Below, piece after piece: positions 9,180 through 20,358 of a stretch of DNA of 64,000 nucleotides. The stretch's first letter is position 1. The number at the start of each line of letters is the position of its first letter. A program made the position numbers and the translations under genes. Source of the DNA: Variovorax sp. OV700 (GTDB lineage: Bacteria > Pseudomonadota > Gammaproteobacteria > Burkholderiales > Burkholderiaceae_C); assembly GCF_900099805.1 (NCBI RefSeq), contig NZ_FNDR01000008.1:248001-312000 (forward strand), given 5' to 3'. The notes under the pieces were generated by a model that was not told where the DNA came from, ran no database searches, and saw only the letters and a list, made by a program, of their open reading frames with translations.

Positions 9180-10018
9180 ATGCAAATGCCCCGAATGCTC
9201 CGCCAGCTGATGCACCGCCGCATCGTGATGGTCTCCGCGCTGGTGCTGCTGGTGATTGCGGTGCTCGCCATCGGCGCGCCGCTGTTCGCCTCCATCGATC
9301 CCAACGACACGGCCGTGCTGCAACGCCTGAAAGGGCCGAGCGCCGAGCACCTGCTGGGCACCGACGAGCTCGGCCGCGACATGTACTCGCGCATCGTGCA
9401 TGGCGCGCGCTACTCGCTCGCCATTGCCGCGCTCACCGCGCTGGGTTCGGTGATCGCCGGCACCGTGCTGGGCCTGATGGCCGGCTTCTTCCGCCGGCTC
9501 GACACGCCGCTGATGCGGGTGGTCGACGCAATGATGTCGTTCCCCGACATCTTGCTGGCTATCGCGCTGGTCGCGATCCTCGGGCCCTCGCTCATCAACA
9601 CCGTGCTTGCGCTGGTGCTGGTGTACACGCCGCGCGTGGCGCGGGTGGTGCGGGCCTCGACGCTGGTGGTGCGCGAACTGCTGTTCGTGGAAGCGGTGCG
9701 CGCGCTGGGCGTGCGCACCTCGCGCATCCTGTGGCGCCACATCTTGCCGAACCTGATGTCGCCGATCCTCGTGCAGGTGTCGTTCATCTTCGCCTACGCC
9801 ATCCTGGCCGAAGCGGGGCTCTCGTTCCTCGGCGTCGGCGTGCCGCCCGAAATTCCCACGTGGGGCACCATGGTCGCGGGCAGCCAGCAGTATGCGCACC
9901 AGGCCTTCTGGGTGGTGCTGTTCCCGGGGCTCGCGATCATCTTCACGGCGCTGTCGCTGCAGCTGCTGGGCGACGGCGTGCGCGACCTGCTCGACCCCAA
10001 GCTGAAGAAGACGCTGTG

Positions 10019-10019
<1 letters not shown>
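9180..10019 (+). CDS. Peptide-type ABC transporter permease, DppC-like
   Basis: The product has 279 residues. It has the N-terminal helix and GTDELGRDMYSRIVHGAR block typical of DppC/OppC permeases. The EAA loop is FVEAVRALGVRTSRILWRH, and the C-terminus ends GDGVRDLLDPKL, a hallmark of the family. It starts nine bases after the first permease. Its TGA overlaps the ATG of the following ATPase gene by one base (TGATG), so the products are probably made in step. Confidence 0.93.
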
Positions 10020-11059
<1,040 letters not shown>

Positions 11060-11084
11060 CCCGCGCGCCGTTGTCCCCGTCTTG

Positions 11085-11197
11085 CTCCCTCCCCTTCCGG
11101 GGGAGGGTTGGGGTGGGGGCACGCGGCCGTTCCATCGTCGCGACGGTCTCCACCGCCCAGAGCCCCCACCCCAACCCTCCCCCGGAAGGGGAGGGAG
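11085..11197. repeat. REP/BIME-like element, copy A (perfect 36-bp inverted repeat)
   Basis: The left arm 11085-11120 and the right arm 11162-11197 are exact reverse complements over 36 bases, with a 41-base spacer. Each arm also folds on itself (CCCTCCCC opposite GGGGAGGG around a short loop). It fills nearly the whole gap between the two ATPase genes of the peptide operon. The paired-hairpin layout matches REP/BIME elements. Confidence 0.9.
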
Positions 11198-11216
11198 TCA
11201 ATACAACATCCCCACG

Positions 11217-12190
<974 letters not shown>

Positions 12191-12194
<4 letters not shown>

Positions 12195-13507
12195 CCATGA
12201 CTGACACTGCCGCCACCGCCGACCAGGATTTCAACGACCCGCTGCTGGGCAGCAACTTCAAAGGCTACCCGCGCACCCAGCCGCCGCGTCGCCGCAGCGA
12301 AGTCGGCGCCGCGGGCTGGAACGTGCTGGCCGGTGACCTGCCGCTGCCGCTGGCCGTGCTCAAGCGCGAGGCGCTGGAGCACAACCTCGCGTGGATGCAG
12401 TCGCGCGTGCGCGAATGGGGCATCGACCTCGCGCCGCACGGCAAGACCACCATGTCGCCGCAGCTTTTTCAGCGCCAGCTCGATGCCGGCGCCTGGGGCC
12501 TGACCTTCGCCACGGTCACGCAGCTTGCCGTCGGTGTGGCGGCGGGCGCGCGCCGCACGCTCATTGCCAACCAGGTGGTGAGCGATGAAGACCTGGCCGG
12601 CATCCAGATGCTGTTGCAGGTACATGCCGACCTTCGTGTGGTGTTCCTGGTCGATTCGCTCGCGCAGCTCGCGCTGATCGAAGACTGGTCGAAGCGTCAT
12701 CCCGAGAGCGTGCCCTTCGAGGTGATGCTCGAGATCGGCGTCGAGGGCGCCCGCACCGGCTGCCGCACGCATGAAGAGGCGGTGGCGCTCGCCACGCGCC
12801 TGCGCGCCAGCGACGCGGTCAAGCTCGTGGGCATCGAGACGTATGAAGGGCAAGGCGCCACCGGCGCCAGCGAACCCGACACCGCCTACGCCAACGCGCT
12901 GATGGACCGCGTGGAAGCCATCGCGCGCCACTGCGACGCGCAGCAGCTGTTCGAGACCGATGAGGTGCTGGTCTCGGCCGGCGGTTCGGCCATCTTCGAT
13001 CTCGTGGCAGGCCGCCTGAAGCCCGCGCTCGGTTCGCCGGTTCGCGGCCTGCTGCGCTCGGGCTGCTATGTCACGCACGACCATGGCTTCTACAAGCGCA
13101 TGGTGAGCGTGGTCGACGAGCGCCTGGGCTGCGATTGCGGCGAGAGCCTGCGCCCCGCGATGGAAGTGTGGGTCACGGTGCAGTCGCGGCCCGAGCCCGG
13201 CCTGGCCATCCTGGCCGTGGGCAAGCGCGACATCTCCTTCGACCTTTCGATGCCGGTGCCCATCGCGCGCGCCGCACGCGGCATGCTCGAAGCAGAGGCC
13301 GTGCCCGCCGGCTGGAAGATCACCGCCCTTAACGACCAGCACGCCTACCTGCGATGGGATGCCAACGAAGAAGCGCAGGCCCCGGTGGTGGGCGACCGCG
13401 TCGGCCTCGGCATTTCGCACCCTTGCACCACCTTCGACAAATGGCACTGGATGCCGGTGGTCGAAGAGAACTACCGCGTGAGCGACGCCGTCGCCATGCA
13501 TTTTTGA
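12191..13507 (+). CDS. PLP-dependent D-amino-acid dehydratase/aldolase-like enzyme (D-TA/DSD fold)
   Basis: The product has 438 residues. The N-terminal alanine-racemase-type barrel carries the PLP lysine, probably Lys85 in APHGKTTMSP. The C-terminal D-serine-dehydratase-like domain has the zinc pair His410 and Cys412 (SHPCTTFDKW). Family members include D-threonine aldolase, D-threo-3-hydroxyaspartate dehydratase and eukaryotic-type D-serine dehydratase. The 'amino acid deaminase' subgroup commonly sits beside D-aminoacylases. It starts in an ATGA overlap with the ATPase gene. A dehydratase reaction would release aminoacrylate, the substrate of the divergent RidA. The exact substrate is unproven. 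Confidence 0.85.
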
Positions 13508-13511
13508 ACGC

Positions 13512-14429
13512 GTGCCGATGACTCCCTCATTGCTTCAGAAGATCGCCGAGCTCCGCAGCAGCGCGCCCGCCACGCGGCGCGCGATTCTCGATCTGATCCT
13601 CGAAGACCCCGACCGCGCGCTGGAAGAGAGTTTCGAGCAGCTGGCCGAGCGCTCGCGCAGCTCGGTGCCCACCATCATGCGCACCTGCCGCGACCTGGGC
13701 TTTGCGGGGCTGCGCGAATTCAAGCTCGCGCTGGCACAAGAGCTCGCGCTCGGTGGATCGCCCCTGCACCGGCGCGTGAACATCGAGGACGCGGCCGACG
13801 AGGTCGTCGGCAAGATCGCGCGCAGCGCCGCGGCCTCGGTGTCGGGCGTGCGCGGGCAGCTCGACATGCAGGTGCTCGAAGGCGCGGTCGCCGCCATCGC
13901 CGCCGCGCCGCACGTCGACCTTTATGGTGCGGGCGCCACCTCGTGGTTCATGGCAAACGACCTGCAGGCGCGGCTCTTCAGACTCGGCCTCTCGGCCAAC
14001 GCCTGGACCGACTATCACCTGCAGCAGGTGGCGGGTGCGGCGCAGCGTCCGGGCGGGGTGGTCATTGCCATCTCGCACGTGGGCGGCATGCCTTCGCTAC
14101 TCGATGCCGTCGACATCGCACGCGGGCAAGGCGCCAAGGTGGTCGCGCTCACGCGGCCGGGCACCGCGCTGGCAGCCAAGGCCGACTTCCTGCTAGGCCT
14201 TTCGGTGCCCGACGACGCCGTGATGCACGTGGGCATCGACGCCTACCTGACGCACCTCACCGCCATCGAAATTCTCACGGTGCTGGTGGCCCAGCGCCGC
14301 GGCGAGCCCGCGGTGCAGCGCCTGCAGCGCGCGCGCGAAGCCTTCCAGCGCCACGGCATCGACGCCACGACGCACCCGCTGCAAAGCTGGGACGGGGGCG
14401 GCATCAACAGCAAGGGCCGCGCATCGTGA
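13512..14429 (+). CDS. RpiR-family transcriptional regulator with SIS domain
   Basis: The product has 305 residues from GTG 13512 (an ATG at 13518 is equally possible). An N-terminal RpiR helix-turn-helix (FEQLAERSRSSVPTIMRTCR) is followed by a SIS sugar-phosphate-type domain (VDLYGAGATSWFMANDLQAR and VIAISHVGG). It is embedded between the PLP enzyme and the deacylase and overlaps the deacylase by four bases, so it probably controls this operon. The GAAA-N5-TTTC palindromes upstream of the operon are candidate sites. The effector may be an amino acid derivative rather than a sugar phosphate. Confidence 0.88.
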   Translation: MPMTPSLLQKIAELRSSAPATRRAILDLILEDPDRALEESFEQLAERSRSSVPTIMRTCRDLGFAGLREFKLALAQELALGGSPLHRRVNIEDAADEVVGKIARSAAASVSGVRGQLDMQVLEGAVAAIAAAPHVDLYGAGATSWFMANDLQARLFRLGLSANAWTDYHLQQVAGAAQRPGGVVIAISHVGGMPSLLDAVDIARGQGAKVVALTRPGTALAAKADFLLGLSVPDDAVMHVGIDAYLTHLTAIEILTVLVAQRRGEPAVQRLQRAREAFQRHGIDATTHPLQSWDGGGINSKGRAS

Positions 14430-15901
14430 GCGGCGCCAAAGCCATCCTGCTCGAGGCCGGCCTTGTGGTCGATGGTTCGGGTGGGCCTTCGTGGCCGGGG
14501 GACGTGCTGCTGCAGGGCGACCGCATCGTCGCGCTCGGCGAAGGGCTGCGCGAGCGCTTGCCGGAAGGGGTCGCACTCGGCGACCTCGACATCGTCGATT
14601 GCCGCACGAAGGTGATCGCGCCCGGCTTCATCGACGCCCACACGCACGACGACGCCATCGTGCTGCGCGATCCGCTGTGCCTGCCCAAGGTGTCGCAGGG
14701 CATCACCACGGTGGTGACCGGCAACTGCGGCATTTCGCTCGCGCCCTTCCGCACGCCGCAGTCCAAGCCCCCGCTCACGCTATTGGGCGCGGAGTCGTTC
14801 AAGCATGCCACCATGGCCGAGTACCGCGCGGCCGTCGATGCTGCGCAGCCGGCGCTCAACGTGGCGGCGCTGGTGGGCCACACCACCTTGCGCTTCGCGG
14901 CCATGGAGGCGCTCGACCGGCCCGCGAGCGGCGACGAGCTCGCGCGCATGGCGGCACTGCTCGACAGCTGCATGGCCGACGGTGCGCATGGCCTGTCGTC
15001 GGGCCTTTTCTACGAAGAAGCGTTTGCCGCCCCGGCCGAAGAAGTGACCGCGCTCGCGCGCATCGTGGCAAGGCACGGCGGCATCTACGCCACGCACCTG
15101 CGCAGCGAGATGCAGCAGATCATCGAGGCGCTGCACGAAGCCGGTGACACGGCCTTCAGCGCCGGCGTGCCGCTGGTCATCTCGCACCACAAGTGCGCCG
15201 GCCCCGCCAACTGGGGCCGCACGAAGGAAACGCTGCCGCTGATCGAGGCGCTCGCCGAGCGGCAGAAGATCTCGATGGACGTGTACCCCTACGTGGCCGG
15301 CTCCACCGTGCTGCGCGAAGACCTGGTCGACGGCGTCATCGACGTGCTGCTGACGTGGTCCGACCCGCATCCCGAGATGACGGGCCGCCTGATTTCCGAC
15401 ATTGCGCGCGAGTGGGGCACCACCGAGCAGGAAGCCTGCCTGCGCCTGAAGCCCGGCGGCGCCTGCTATTTCCAGATGCAGGAAGAGGACGTCGAGCGCG
15501 TCATCGCGCACCCGCTCACCATGATTGGCAGCGACGGTCTGCCGCATGACCGCCATCCGCATCCACGCCTGTGGGGGGCATTCCCGCGCGTGTTCGCGCG
15601 CTACTGGCGCCAGCGCCGCCTGTTCACGCTCGAGCAGGCCGTGCACAAGATGACCGGCATGACCGCGCGCAACCTGCGAATTGCCGACCGCGGCCTGCTG
15701 CGCGCGGGCGCCATGGCCGACGTGGTGGTGTTCGACCCCGAGACCATCGCCGATACCGCCACCTACGACAAGCCGCACGGCGTGAGCCTGGGCGTGGAGC
15801 GCGTGTTCGTGAACGGCATGCTGGCGTATTGCGGCGGGCAAGGCGAGGGAGCCAGCGTGCTCGCGCGAGCCGGCCGCATGCTGACGCGCGCCGGCGCATA
15901 G
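14426..15901 (+). CDS. N-acyl-D-amino-acid deacylase (D-aminoacylase) family amidohydrolase
   Basis: The product has 491 residues, the family's normal size. The GTG at 14426 overlaps the RpiR stop (GTGA). The metal motif AHTHDD gives His72 and His74, and TGNCGIS supplies the conserved zinc cysteine at 101. Further D-aminoacylase blocks are GLSSGLFYEE, YATHLRSE, ISHHKCAG and GSDGLPHDRHPHPRLWGAFP. The family hydrolyses N-acyl-D-amino acids to D-amino acids and a carboxylate. With the PLP enzyme it could form a two-step route: deacylate, then deaminate. Confidence 0.9.
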   Translation: MSGAKAILLEAGLVVDGSGGPSWPGDVLLQGDRIVALGEGLRERLPEGVALGDLDIVDCRTKVIAPGFIDAHTHDDAIVLRDPLCLPKVSQGITTVVTGNCGISLAPFRTPQSKPPLTLLGAESFKHATMAEYRAAVDAAQPALNVAALVGHTTLRFAAMEALDRPASGDELARMAALLDSCMADGAHGLSSGLFYEEAFAAPAEEVTALARIVARHGGIYATHLRSEMQQIIEALHEAGDTAFSAGVPLVISHHKCAGPANWGRTKETLPLIEALAERQKISMDVYPYVAGSTVLREDLVDGVIDVLLTWSDPHPEMTGRLISDIAREWGTTEQEACLRLKPGGACYFQMQEEDVERVIAHPLTMIGSDGLPHDRHPHPRLWGAFPRVFARYWRQRRLFTLEQAVHKMTGMTARNLRIADRGLLRAGAMADVVVFDPETIADTATYDKPHGVSLGVERVFVNGMLAYCGGQGEGASVLARAGRMLTRAGA

Positions 15902-15939
15902 CAGATGCGGGGGCAGCGCGCGCCGGTACGATGCGGTGC

Positions 15940-16548
15940 ATGAACGCCATTCACCGCAAGCCCGTTCCGCTCGCCAAGGCCTACCGCCTGCTCAACCACG
16001 GCCCCACCGTTCTCGTGAGCGCCGCGCACGGCGGCCAGCGCAACATCATGGCCGCGGCCTGGGCGATGCCGCTGGACTTCGATCCACCCAAGGTAGCCGT
16101 GGTGCTCGACAAGAGCACCTGGACGCGCGTGCTGCTCGAGGGCGCGGGCACCTTCGCGCTGCAGGTGCCCACGCGCGCGCAGCTCGACCTGACCGAGGCG
16201 CTGGGCAACAGCTCGGGCCGCGAGATCGTCGAGCGTTCGGGCCGTGACAAGTTCGCGGCCTATGGGCTCCAGACCTTCGCGGGCGTGGCGACCGATGCGC
16301 CGCTGCTCGAAGGTTGCGCGGCCTGGCTCGAATGCCGGCTATTGCCCGAACCGCCGATACAGCAGCGCTACGACCTGTTCCTTGGCGAAGTGATCGCGGC
16401 GCAGGCCGATGAGCGGGTGTTCTCCGAGGGCCGCTGGCACTTCGAGGGCCACGACGATCTGCGCACGCTGCATCATGTGGCGGGTGGGCATTTCATTGTC
16501 GATGGCGAGGCCGTCGATGCGCGGCCACTGCCGCCCACGCAGCCCTAG
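15940..16548 (+). CDS. Flavin reductase-like FMN-binding protein
   Basis: The product has 202 residues with a split-barrel flavin-binding fold: a SAAHGGQRNIMAAAWAMPLD block, then PPKVAVVLDKSTWT, then TFALQVPT. The family includes FMN-dependent reductases feeding two-component monooxygenases and enzymes of unknown role. Start candidates are ATG 15940 and ATG 15931, three codons earlier. It follows the deacylase by 38 bases on the same strand and could be the last gene of that unit, although the functional link is unclear. Confidence 0.82.
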   Translation: MNAIHRKPVPLAKAYRLLNHGPTVLVSAAHGGQRNIMAAAWAMPLDFDPPKVAVVLDKSTWTRVLLEGAGTFALQVPTRAQLDLTEALGNSSGREIVERSGRDKFAAYGLQTFAGVATDAPLLEGCAAWLECRLLPEPPIQQRYDLFLGEVIAAQADERVFSEGRWHFEGHDDLRTLHHVAGGHFIVDGEAVDARPLPPTQP

Positions 16549-16590
16549 GTTTTTCTCTGGCGGCCGGTCCTGGTCCCGGTCCCGGGTCAG

Positions 16591-17394
16591 TCAGGGCACA
16601 GGCGTGCGTATCACCGGCACCACGAGCATGCGGCGCAATGCCAGCACGCCGCACCCACCGGCCAGCAAGACCAGCAGCAAGGCCCACGCCGCGTCCGCCG
16701 TCGATGCGGATTCAGGCCAGTCGCCGATGAAGATCGTGCCGCTGTTGTAGGCTGCATGCAGCGCGATGCATGGAATGAGCGAACGGGTCCGCTCATAGAG
16801 CCAGCCGAGCACCGTGCCCATGACCAGGCCCACGACGAACTGGTAGATGTTCAGATGCGCAGCGCCGAAGAGCAGCGCCGAGCCCAGGATGGCCTGCCAC
16901 CGCGAGTAGCGCAGCAGAAACCCGCGCAGCACGATGCCGCGGAACAGCATTTCTTCCAGGAGCGGCGCCATCAGGCACACCGCCAGCGTGGCCGCGACGC
17001 TGCCATCGGCCATGCGGCTGAACATCGACTCCTCCCAGGCCGAGAGCGGCGCGATGAACACCAGCAGGTTGAGCACGGCCGTCATCACCACCATCAGCCC
17101 CGGTACCAGCAGCAGCACCGGCGGCACGACCAGCATCAGCGTGGCCCTTGCGGAGGCGGGCGACTGGTGGAAGAGTTCGCGGTAGGTGAGCTTCTGGTGG
17201 TGCATGACCACGGCGAACACGCAGCCGTTGCCCAGCACCGCGGACAGAACGCCGAGCTGCATGGCGTTGAGCCCGAGCCAGCGGTTGGCGTCGCGCAGCG
17301 CAACGCCAATGACGAATTCGCAGAGGAATACCGCCAGAAACAGCAGCGCGGCCTGCGTGGCAGAGGGAAATGCCTTGCTTTTCGGGGAGGGCAT
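16591..17394 (-). CDS. CPBP family intramembrane glutamic endopeptidase
   Basis: The product has 267 residues with about seven hydrophobic helices. The three CPBP (CAAX-protease/Abi) motifs are present: EEMLFRG with the catalytic glutamates, FGAAHLN with its histidine, and HAAYN near the C-terminus. Bacterial members are mostly of unknown substrate; some confer bacteriocin immunity or process peptides. Its start is ATG 17394. It converges on the flavin reductase gene with a 42-base gap that shows no clear terminator. Confidence 0.88.
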   Translation of the reverse strand: MPSPKSKAFPSATQAALLFLAVFLCEFVIGVALRDANRWLGLNAMQLGVLSAVLGNGCVFAVVMHHQKLTYRELFHQSPASARATLMLVVPPVLLLVPGLMVVMTAVLNLLVFIAPLSAWEESMFSRMADGSVAATLAVCLMAPLLEEMLFRGIVLRGFLLRYSRWQAILGSALLFGAAHLNIYQFVVGLVMGTVLGWLYERTRSLIPCIALHAAYNSGTIFIGDWPESASTADAAWALLLVLLAGGCGVLALRRMLVVPVIRTPVP

Positions 17395-17507
17395 GGAGGT
17401 CTTCGGGCGCCGAGGGTAGAGGCGAATATTACCGTTGAGCGACCCTGGACGGCCCGCGGCGGCAATCCGCCACCGCAGGATCGCCCGCTGAAGCCCGTCG
17501 CAGCCAG

Positions 17508-18068
17508 CTAAAGCACGAACGGAATGAAGCGCCGCGTGCCGCGCATGTACTCGCGGTAGGCGTCGCCAAAATGCGCGATGCATTCCTGCTCGTCGCGCAG
17601 CGCCGTCAGGAACAGCAGCACCGTGGCGGCCAGCACCAACGCCAGCGTGAGCCAGGTGAACTGCTTCAGGAAGGCGCCCCAGGCAAGCAGCATCAGCGCC
17701 GTGTACATGGGATGGCGGATGTAGCGGAATGCGCCCGTGCTGACGATCGACGACGTTTTTTCGAAACCGTAGAGGGCCGGGTCGTCGTTGCGCGCCGCGG
17801 TCGGCTTGCCCTGTGCCTTGAGCAGCTTGACCGCGTGGATCGGCAGCCAGATCGATAGCGCGAGGCACACGCAGGAGAGCAGTTGGGTGAGCGACAGCGG
17901 ATCGAGATGCCACACCGGCAGGTTCACGATGATCAGCACCAGCATGCATTCCCAGGCGAAGAAGCGGTAGAAGCCGTGCGATCCGGGCTGGCTCAATGGC
18001 CCGCGCGAGACATACAGCAGAGCGGCCGAGCCGGCGACGAAAAGGAAGATCTGGAACCAGAGAAGCAT
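17508..18068 (-). CDS. Isoprenylcysteine carboxyl methyltransferase-like membrane protein
   Basis: The product has 186 residues with about five hydrophobic helices. RYIRHPMYTALML followed by DEQECIAHFGDAYREYMRGT and a terminal RFIPF is the SAM-binding core of the ICMT/phospholipid methyltransferase (PEMT-like) superfamily. Bacterial members methylate lipids or small molecules and are usually uncharacterised. It is followed 113 bases later on the same strand by the CPBP protease. The reason for their pairing is not visible. Confidence 0.8.
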   Translation of the reverse strand: MLLWFQIFLFVAGSAALLYVSRGPLSQPGSHGFYRFFAWECMLVLIIVNLPVWHLDPLSLTQLLSCVCLALSIWLPIHAVKLLKAQGKPTAARNDDPALYGFEKTSSIVSTGAFRYIRHPMYTALMLLAWGAFLKQFTWLTLALVLAATVLLFLTALRDEQECIAHFGDAYREYMRGTRRFIPFVL

Positions 18069-18149
18069 GGCGGCCGAATTTACACGGCCCGCCCGGCTTC
18101 AGCCAGAGATAGAAAACCCCGCCGTCCACCGGAATCGCTGTGCCGGTTA

Positions 18150-20204
18150 TCAGGCGGCGTGAGGTTTCTTGGAGACGAGGGTCAGGATGTCGTAGCTCGC
18201 GACCAGCTCGCCGTCCTGGTTGGTCACCTCCACGTCCCATGCCACCACGCCCTGGCCGTGGCCGCTCGCGTCCTTCTTGTTGCGGTCGGTCTTGCGCTTG
18301 CAGGTCAGTCGTGCCCGGATGGTGTCGCCGATGCCCACGGGCTTGACGAAGCGCAGCGTGTCCAGGCCGTAGTTGGCCAGCACCGGCCCTGGCGCGGGCG
18401 AGACGAACAGGCCGGCCGCGGCCGACAGCACGAAGTAGCCATGCGCGATGCGCTTGCCGAAGGGCGATTCCTTCGCCGCCACCTCGTCGAAGTGCATGTA
18501 GAAATAGTCGCCCGAGATGCCGCCGAAGGCCACGATGTCGGCCTCTCCGACGGTGCGGCGGTGCGTGAGCAGCGAGTCGCCGATCCGCAGGTCTTCGAAG
18601 TAACGGCGGAACGGATGCACCTCGCTCTCGCGCACGGCCGCGCCGCGCACGTGCTCGCCGGTGATCGCGGCCAGCATGGTGGGCGAGCCCTGCACCGCGG
18701 CGCGCTGCAGGTAGTGCTTCACCGCGCGCAGGCCGCCGAGCTCTTCGCCGCCGCCCGCGCGGCCCGGCCCGCCGTGCTTGAGTTGCGGCAGCGGCGATCC
18801 GTGGCCGGTCGATTCGGCCGCCGCCTCGCGGTCGAGCACCAGAAGGCGGCCGTGCCATGCGGCGGCCACCGGAATGGCCCGGGCCGCAATGGCCGGGTCG
18901 CGCGTGACCAACGTGCCGACAAGGCTGCCGCGACCGCGTGCCGCGAGTGCCAGGGCTTCGTCGATGCCGTCATACGGCATCAGCGTGCTGACGGGGCCGA
19001 AGGCCTCGACGTCGTGCGCGGCATCGTGTTCGAGCGGCTTGCGGCTCAACAGCAGCGTGGGCGCGAAGAAGGCGCCTTCGGCGACGCCGTCGCCCACGGG
19101 CGAGAAGCCGTCGCGTTCGCCATGGACCAGCTCCGCCTCTTGCAGCAGCGTGGCCACGCGCTCGGCAACGTCGGCCTGCTGCGCATGCGAGGCGAGGGCG
19201 CCCATTCGTACCTCTTCGCGCGACGGATCGCCGATGACGGTCTTGGCGAGCCGCGCCCGCAGGCGCTCGGCCACCGCATCGAGATGCTGGCGCGGCACGA
19301 TGGCGCGACGGATGGCGGTGCATTTCTGGCCGGCCTTGATGGTCATCTCACGTGCCACCTCCTTCACGAAGAGATCGAACTCCTCGTCGTCGGGCGTGAC
19401 GTCGGGCGCCAGGATCGCGCAGTTGAGCGAGTCGGCCTCGGCATTGAACGGGATCGACTGGCGCACCAGGTTCGGATGCACACGCAGCCTGGCCGCGGTG
19501 TCGGCCGAGCCGGTGAAGGTGACCACGTCGGCGCCCTCGAGCCGGTCGAGCAAGTCGCCCGTGCCGCCGATCACCAGCTGCAGGCTTCCTTCGGGAAGGA
19601 TGCCCGACTGCACGATGAGCCGCACCAGCGCTTCGGTGAGGTAGCTGGTGGCCGTGGCCGGCTTGCCGATGCAGGGCATGCCCGCGAGAAAACTGGGCGC
19701 GAACTTCTCAAGCAGGCCCCACACCGGAAAGTTGAACGCGTTGATGTGCACCGCCACGCCACCGCGCGGCACCAGGATGTGCGTGCCGGCGAAGCCGCCC
19801 TTCTTGCCGAGCGGGAAGGCCGGACCTTCGTGTACCAGGTTGCCCGACGGCAGCTCGTTGGTGCCTATGCCGGCATAGGCGCTGAGCGTGCCGGCGCCGC
19901 CTTCGATGTCGATCCAGCTGTCGGTGCGGGTCGCACCCGTGTGGGCCGAGATGGCGTAGAGCGTTTCCTTGTTCACGGCCAGAAACTTGGCGAGGGCCTT
20001 CAGGCGCTCCGAGCGTTGCTGGAAGTCGAGCGCCATCAGCGCGGGCAGGCCGACACGGCGTGCGTGGTTCAGCGCTTCGGCGAAGTCGATGGCTTCGGCA
20101 TGCGTGCTGGCCACGGCCTGCCCGTTGATGGCGCTGCGCAATTGCTGCGCGCGCTCCTGGCCGATCCAGCGGCCGGCGATGTAGCTCTGAAGGGTGGTGG
20201 TCAT
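18150..20204 (-). CDS. paaZ: Bifunctional oxepin-CoA hydrolase / semialdehyde dehydrogenase PaaZ
   Basis: The product has 684 residues. The N-terminal aldehyde dehydrogenase domain (about 1-520) has its nucleophile at Cys295 (GQKCTAIRR), matching the known PaaZ position. The C-terminal MaoC hot-dog hydratase (about 540-684) has the catalytic Asp/His motif in HFDEVAAKESPFGKRIAHG. PaaZ opens the oxepin-CoA ring and oxidises the resulting semialdehyde to 3-oxo-5,6-dehydrosuberyl-CoA. It is the last paa gene of this minus-strand cluster, placed after the ABC transporter genes and a repeat element. Confidence 0.96.
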   Translation of the reverse strand: MTTTLQSYIAGRWIGQERAQQLRSAINGQAVASTHAEAIDFAEALNHARRVGLPALMALDFQQRSERLKALAKFLAVNKETLYAISAHTGATRTDSWIDIEGGAGTLSAYAGIGTNELPSGNLVHEGPAFPLGKKGGFAGTHILVPRGGVAVHINAFNFPVWGLLEKFAPSFLAGMPCIGKPATATSYLTEALVRLIVQSGILPEGSLQLVIGGTGDLLDRLEGADVVTFTGSADTAARLRVHPNLVRQSIPFNAEADSLNCAILAPDVTPDDEEFDLFVKEVAREMTIKAGQKCTAIRRAIVPRQHLDAVAERLRARLAKTVIGDPSREEVRMGALASHAQQADVAERVATLLQEAELVHGERDGFSPVGDGVAEGAFFAPTLLLSRKPLEHDAAHDVEAFGPVSTLMPYDGIDEALALAARGRGSLVGTLVTRDPAIAARAIPVAAAWHGRLLVLDREAAAESTGHGSPLPQLKHGGPGRAGGGEELGGLRAVKHYLQRAAVQGSPTMLAAITGEHVRGAAVRESEVHPFRRYFEDLRIGDSLLTHRRTVGEADIVAFGGISGDYFYMHFDEVAAKESPFGKRIAHGYFVLSAAAGLFVSPAPGPVLANYGLDTLRFVKPVGIGDTIRARLTCKRKTDRNKKDASGHGQGVVAWDVEVTNQDGELVASYDILTLVSKKPHAA

Positions 20205-20231
20205 GCGGTGTCCTTTCGATGTCTAGGTATT

Positions 20232-20347
20232 GCTCCTTCCCGTCCCGGGGGAAGGCTGGGATGGGGGCAGACGGCGTTCATTCGGCACAGTGCTCTATCG
20301 AACGCCGTGATGCCCCCACCCCAGCCCTCCCCCGAAAGGGGAGGGAG
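20232..20347. repeat. REP/BIME-like element, copy B
   Basis: The left arm 20232-20269 and the right arm 20311-20347 are imperfect reverse complements of the copy A type. The spacer extends the pairing with ACGGCGTTC opposite GAACGCCGT. It lies in the gap between the LivF-like gene and paaZ on the minus strand, before the paaZ ribosome-binding site. Confidence 0.85.
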
Positions 20348-20358
20348 AAAAAACCGGG

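Noticed and set aside
8165-10018. In-frame upstream extension of the DppD-like ATPase through both permease genes
   Set aside because: The extension is out of frame with the permeases and Arg/Ala-rich; the ATG at 10019 in a TGATG overlap is the natural start.
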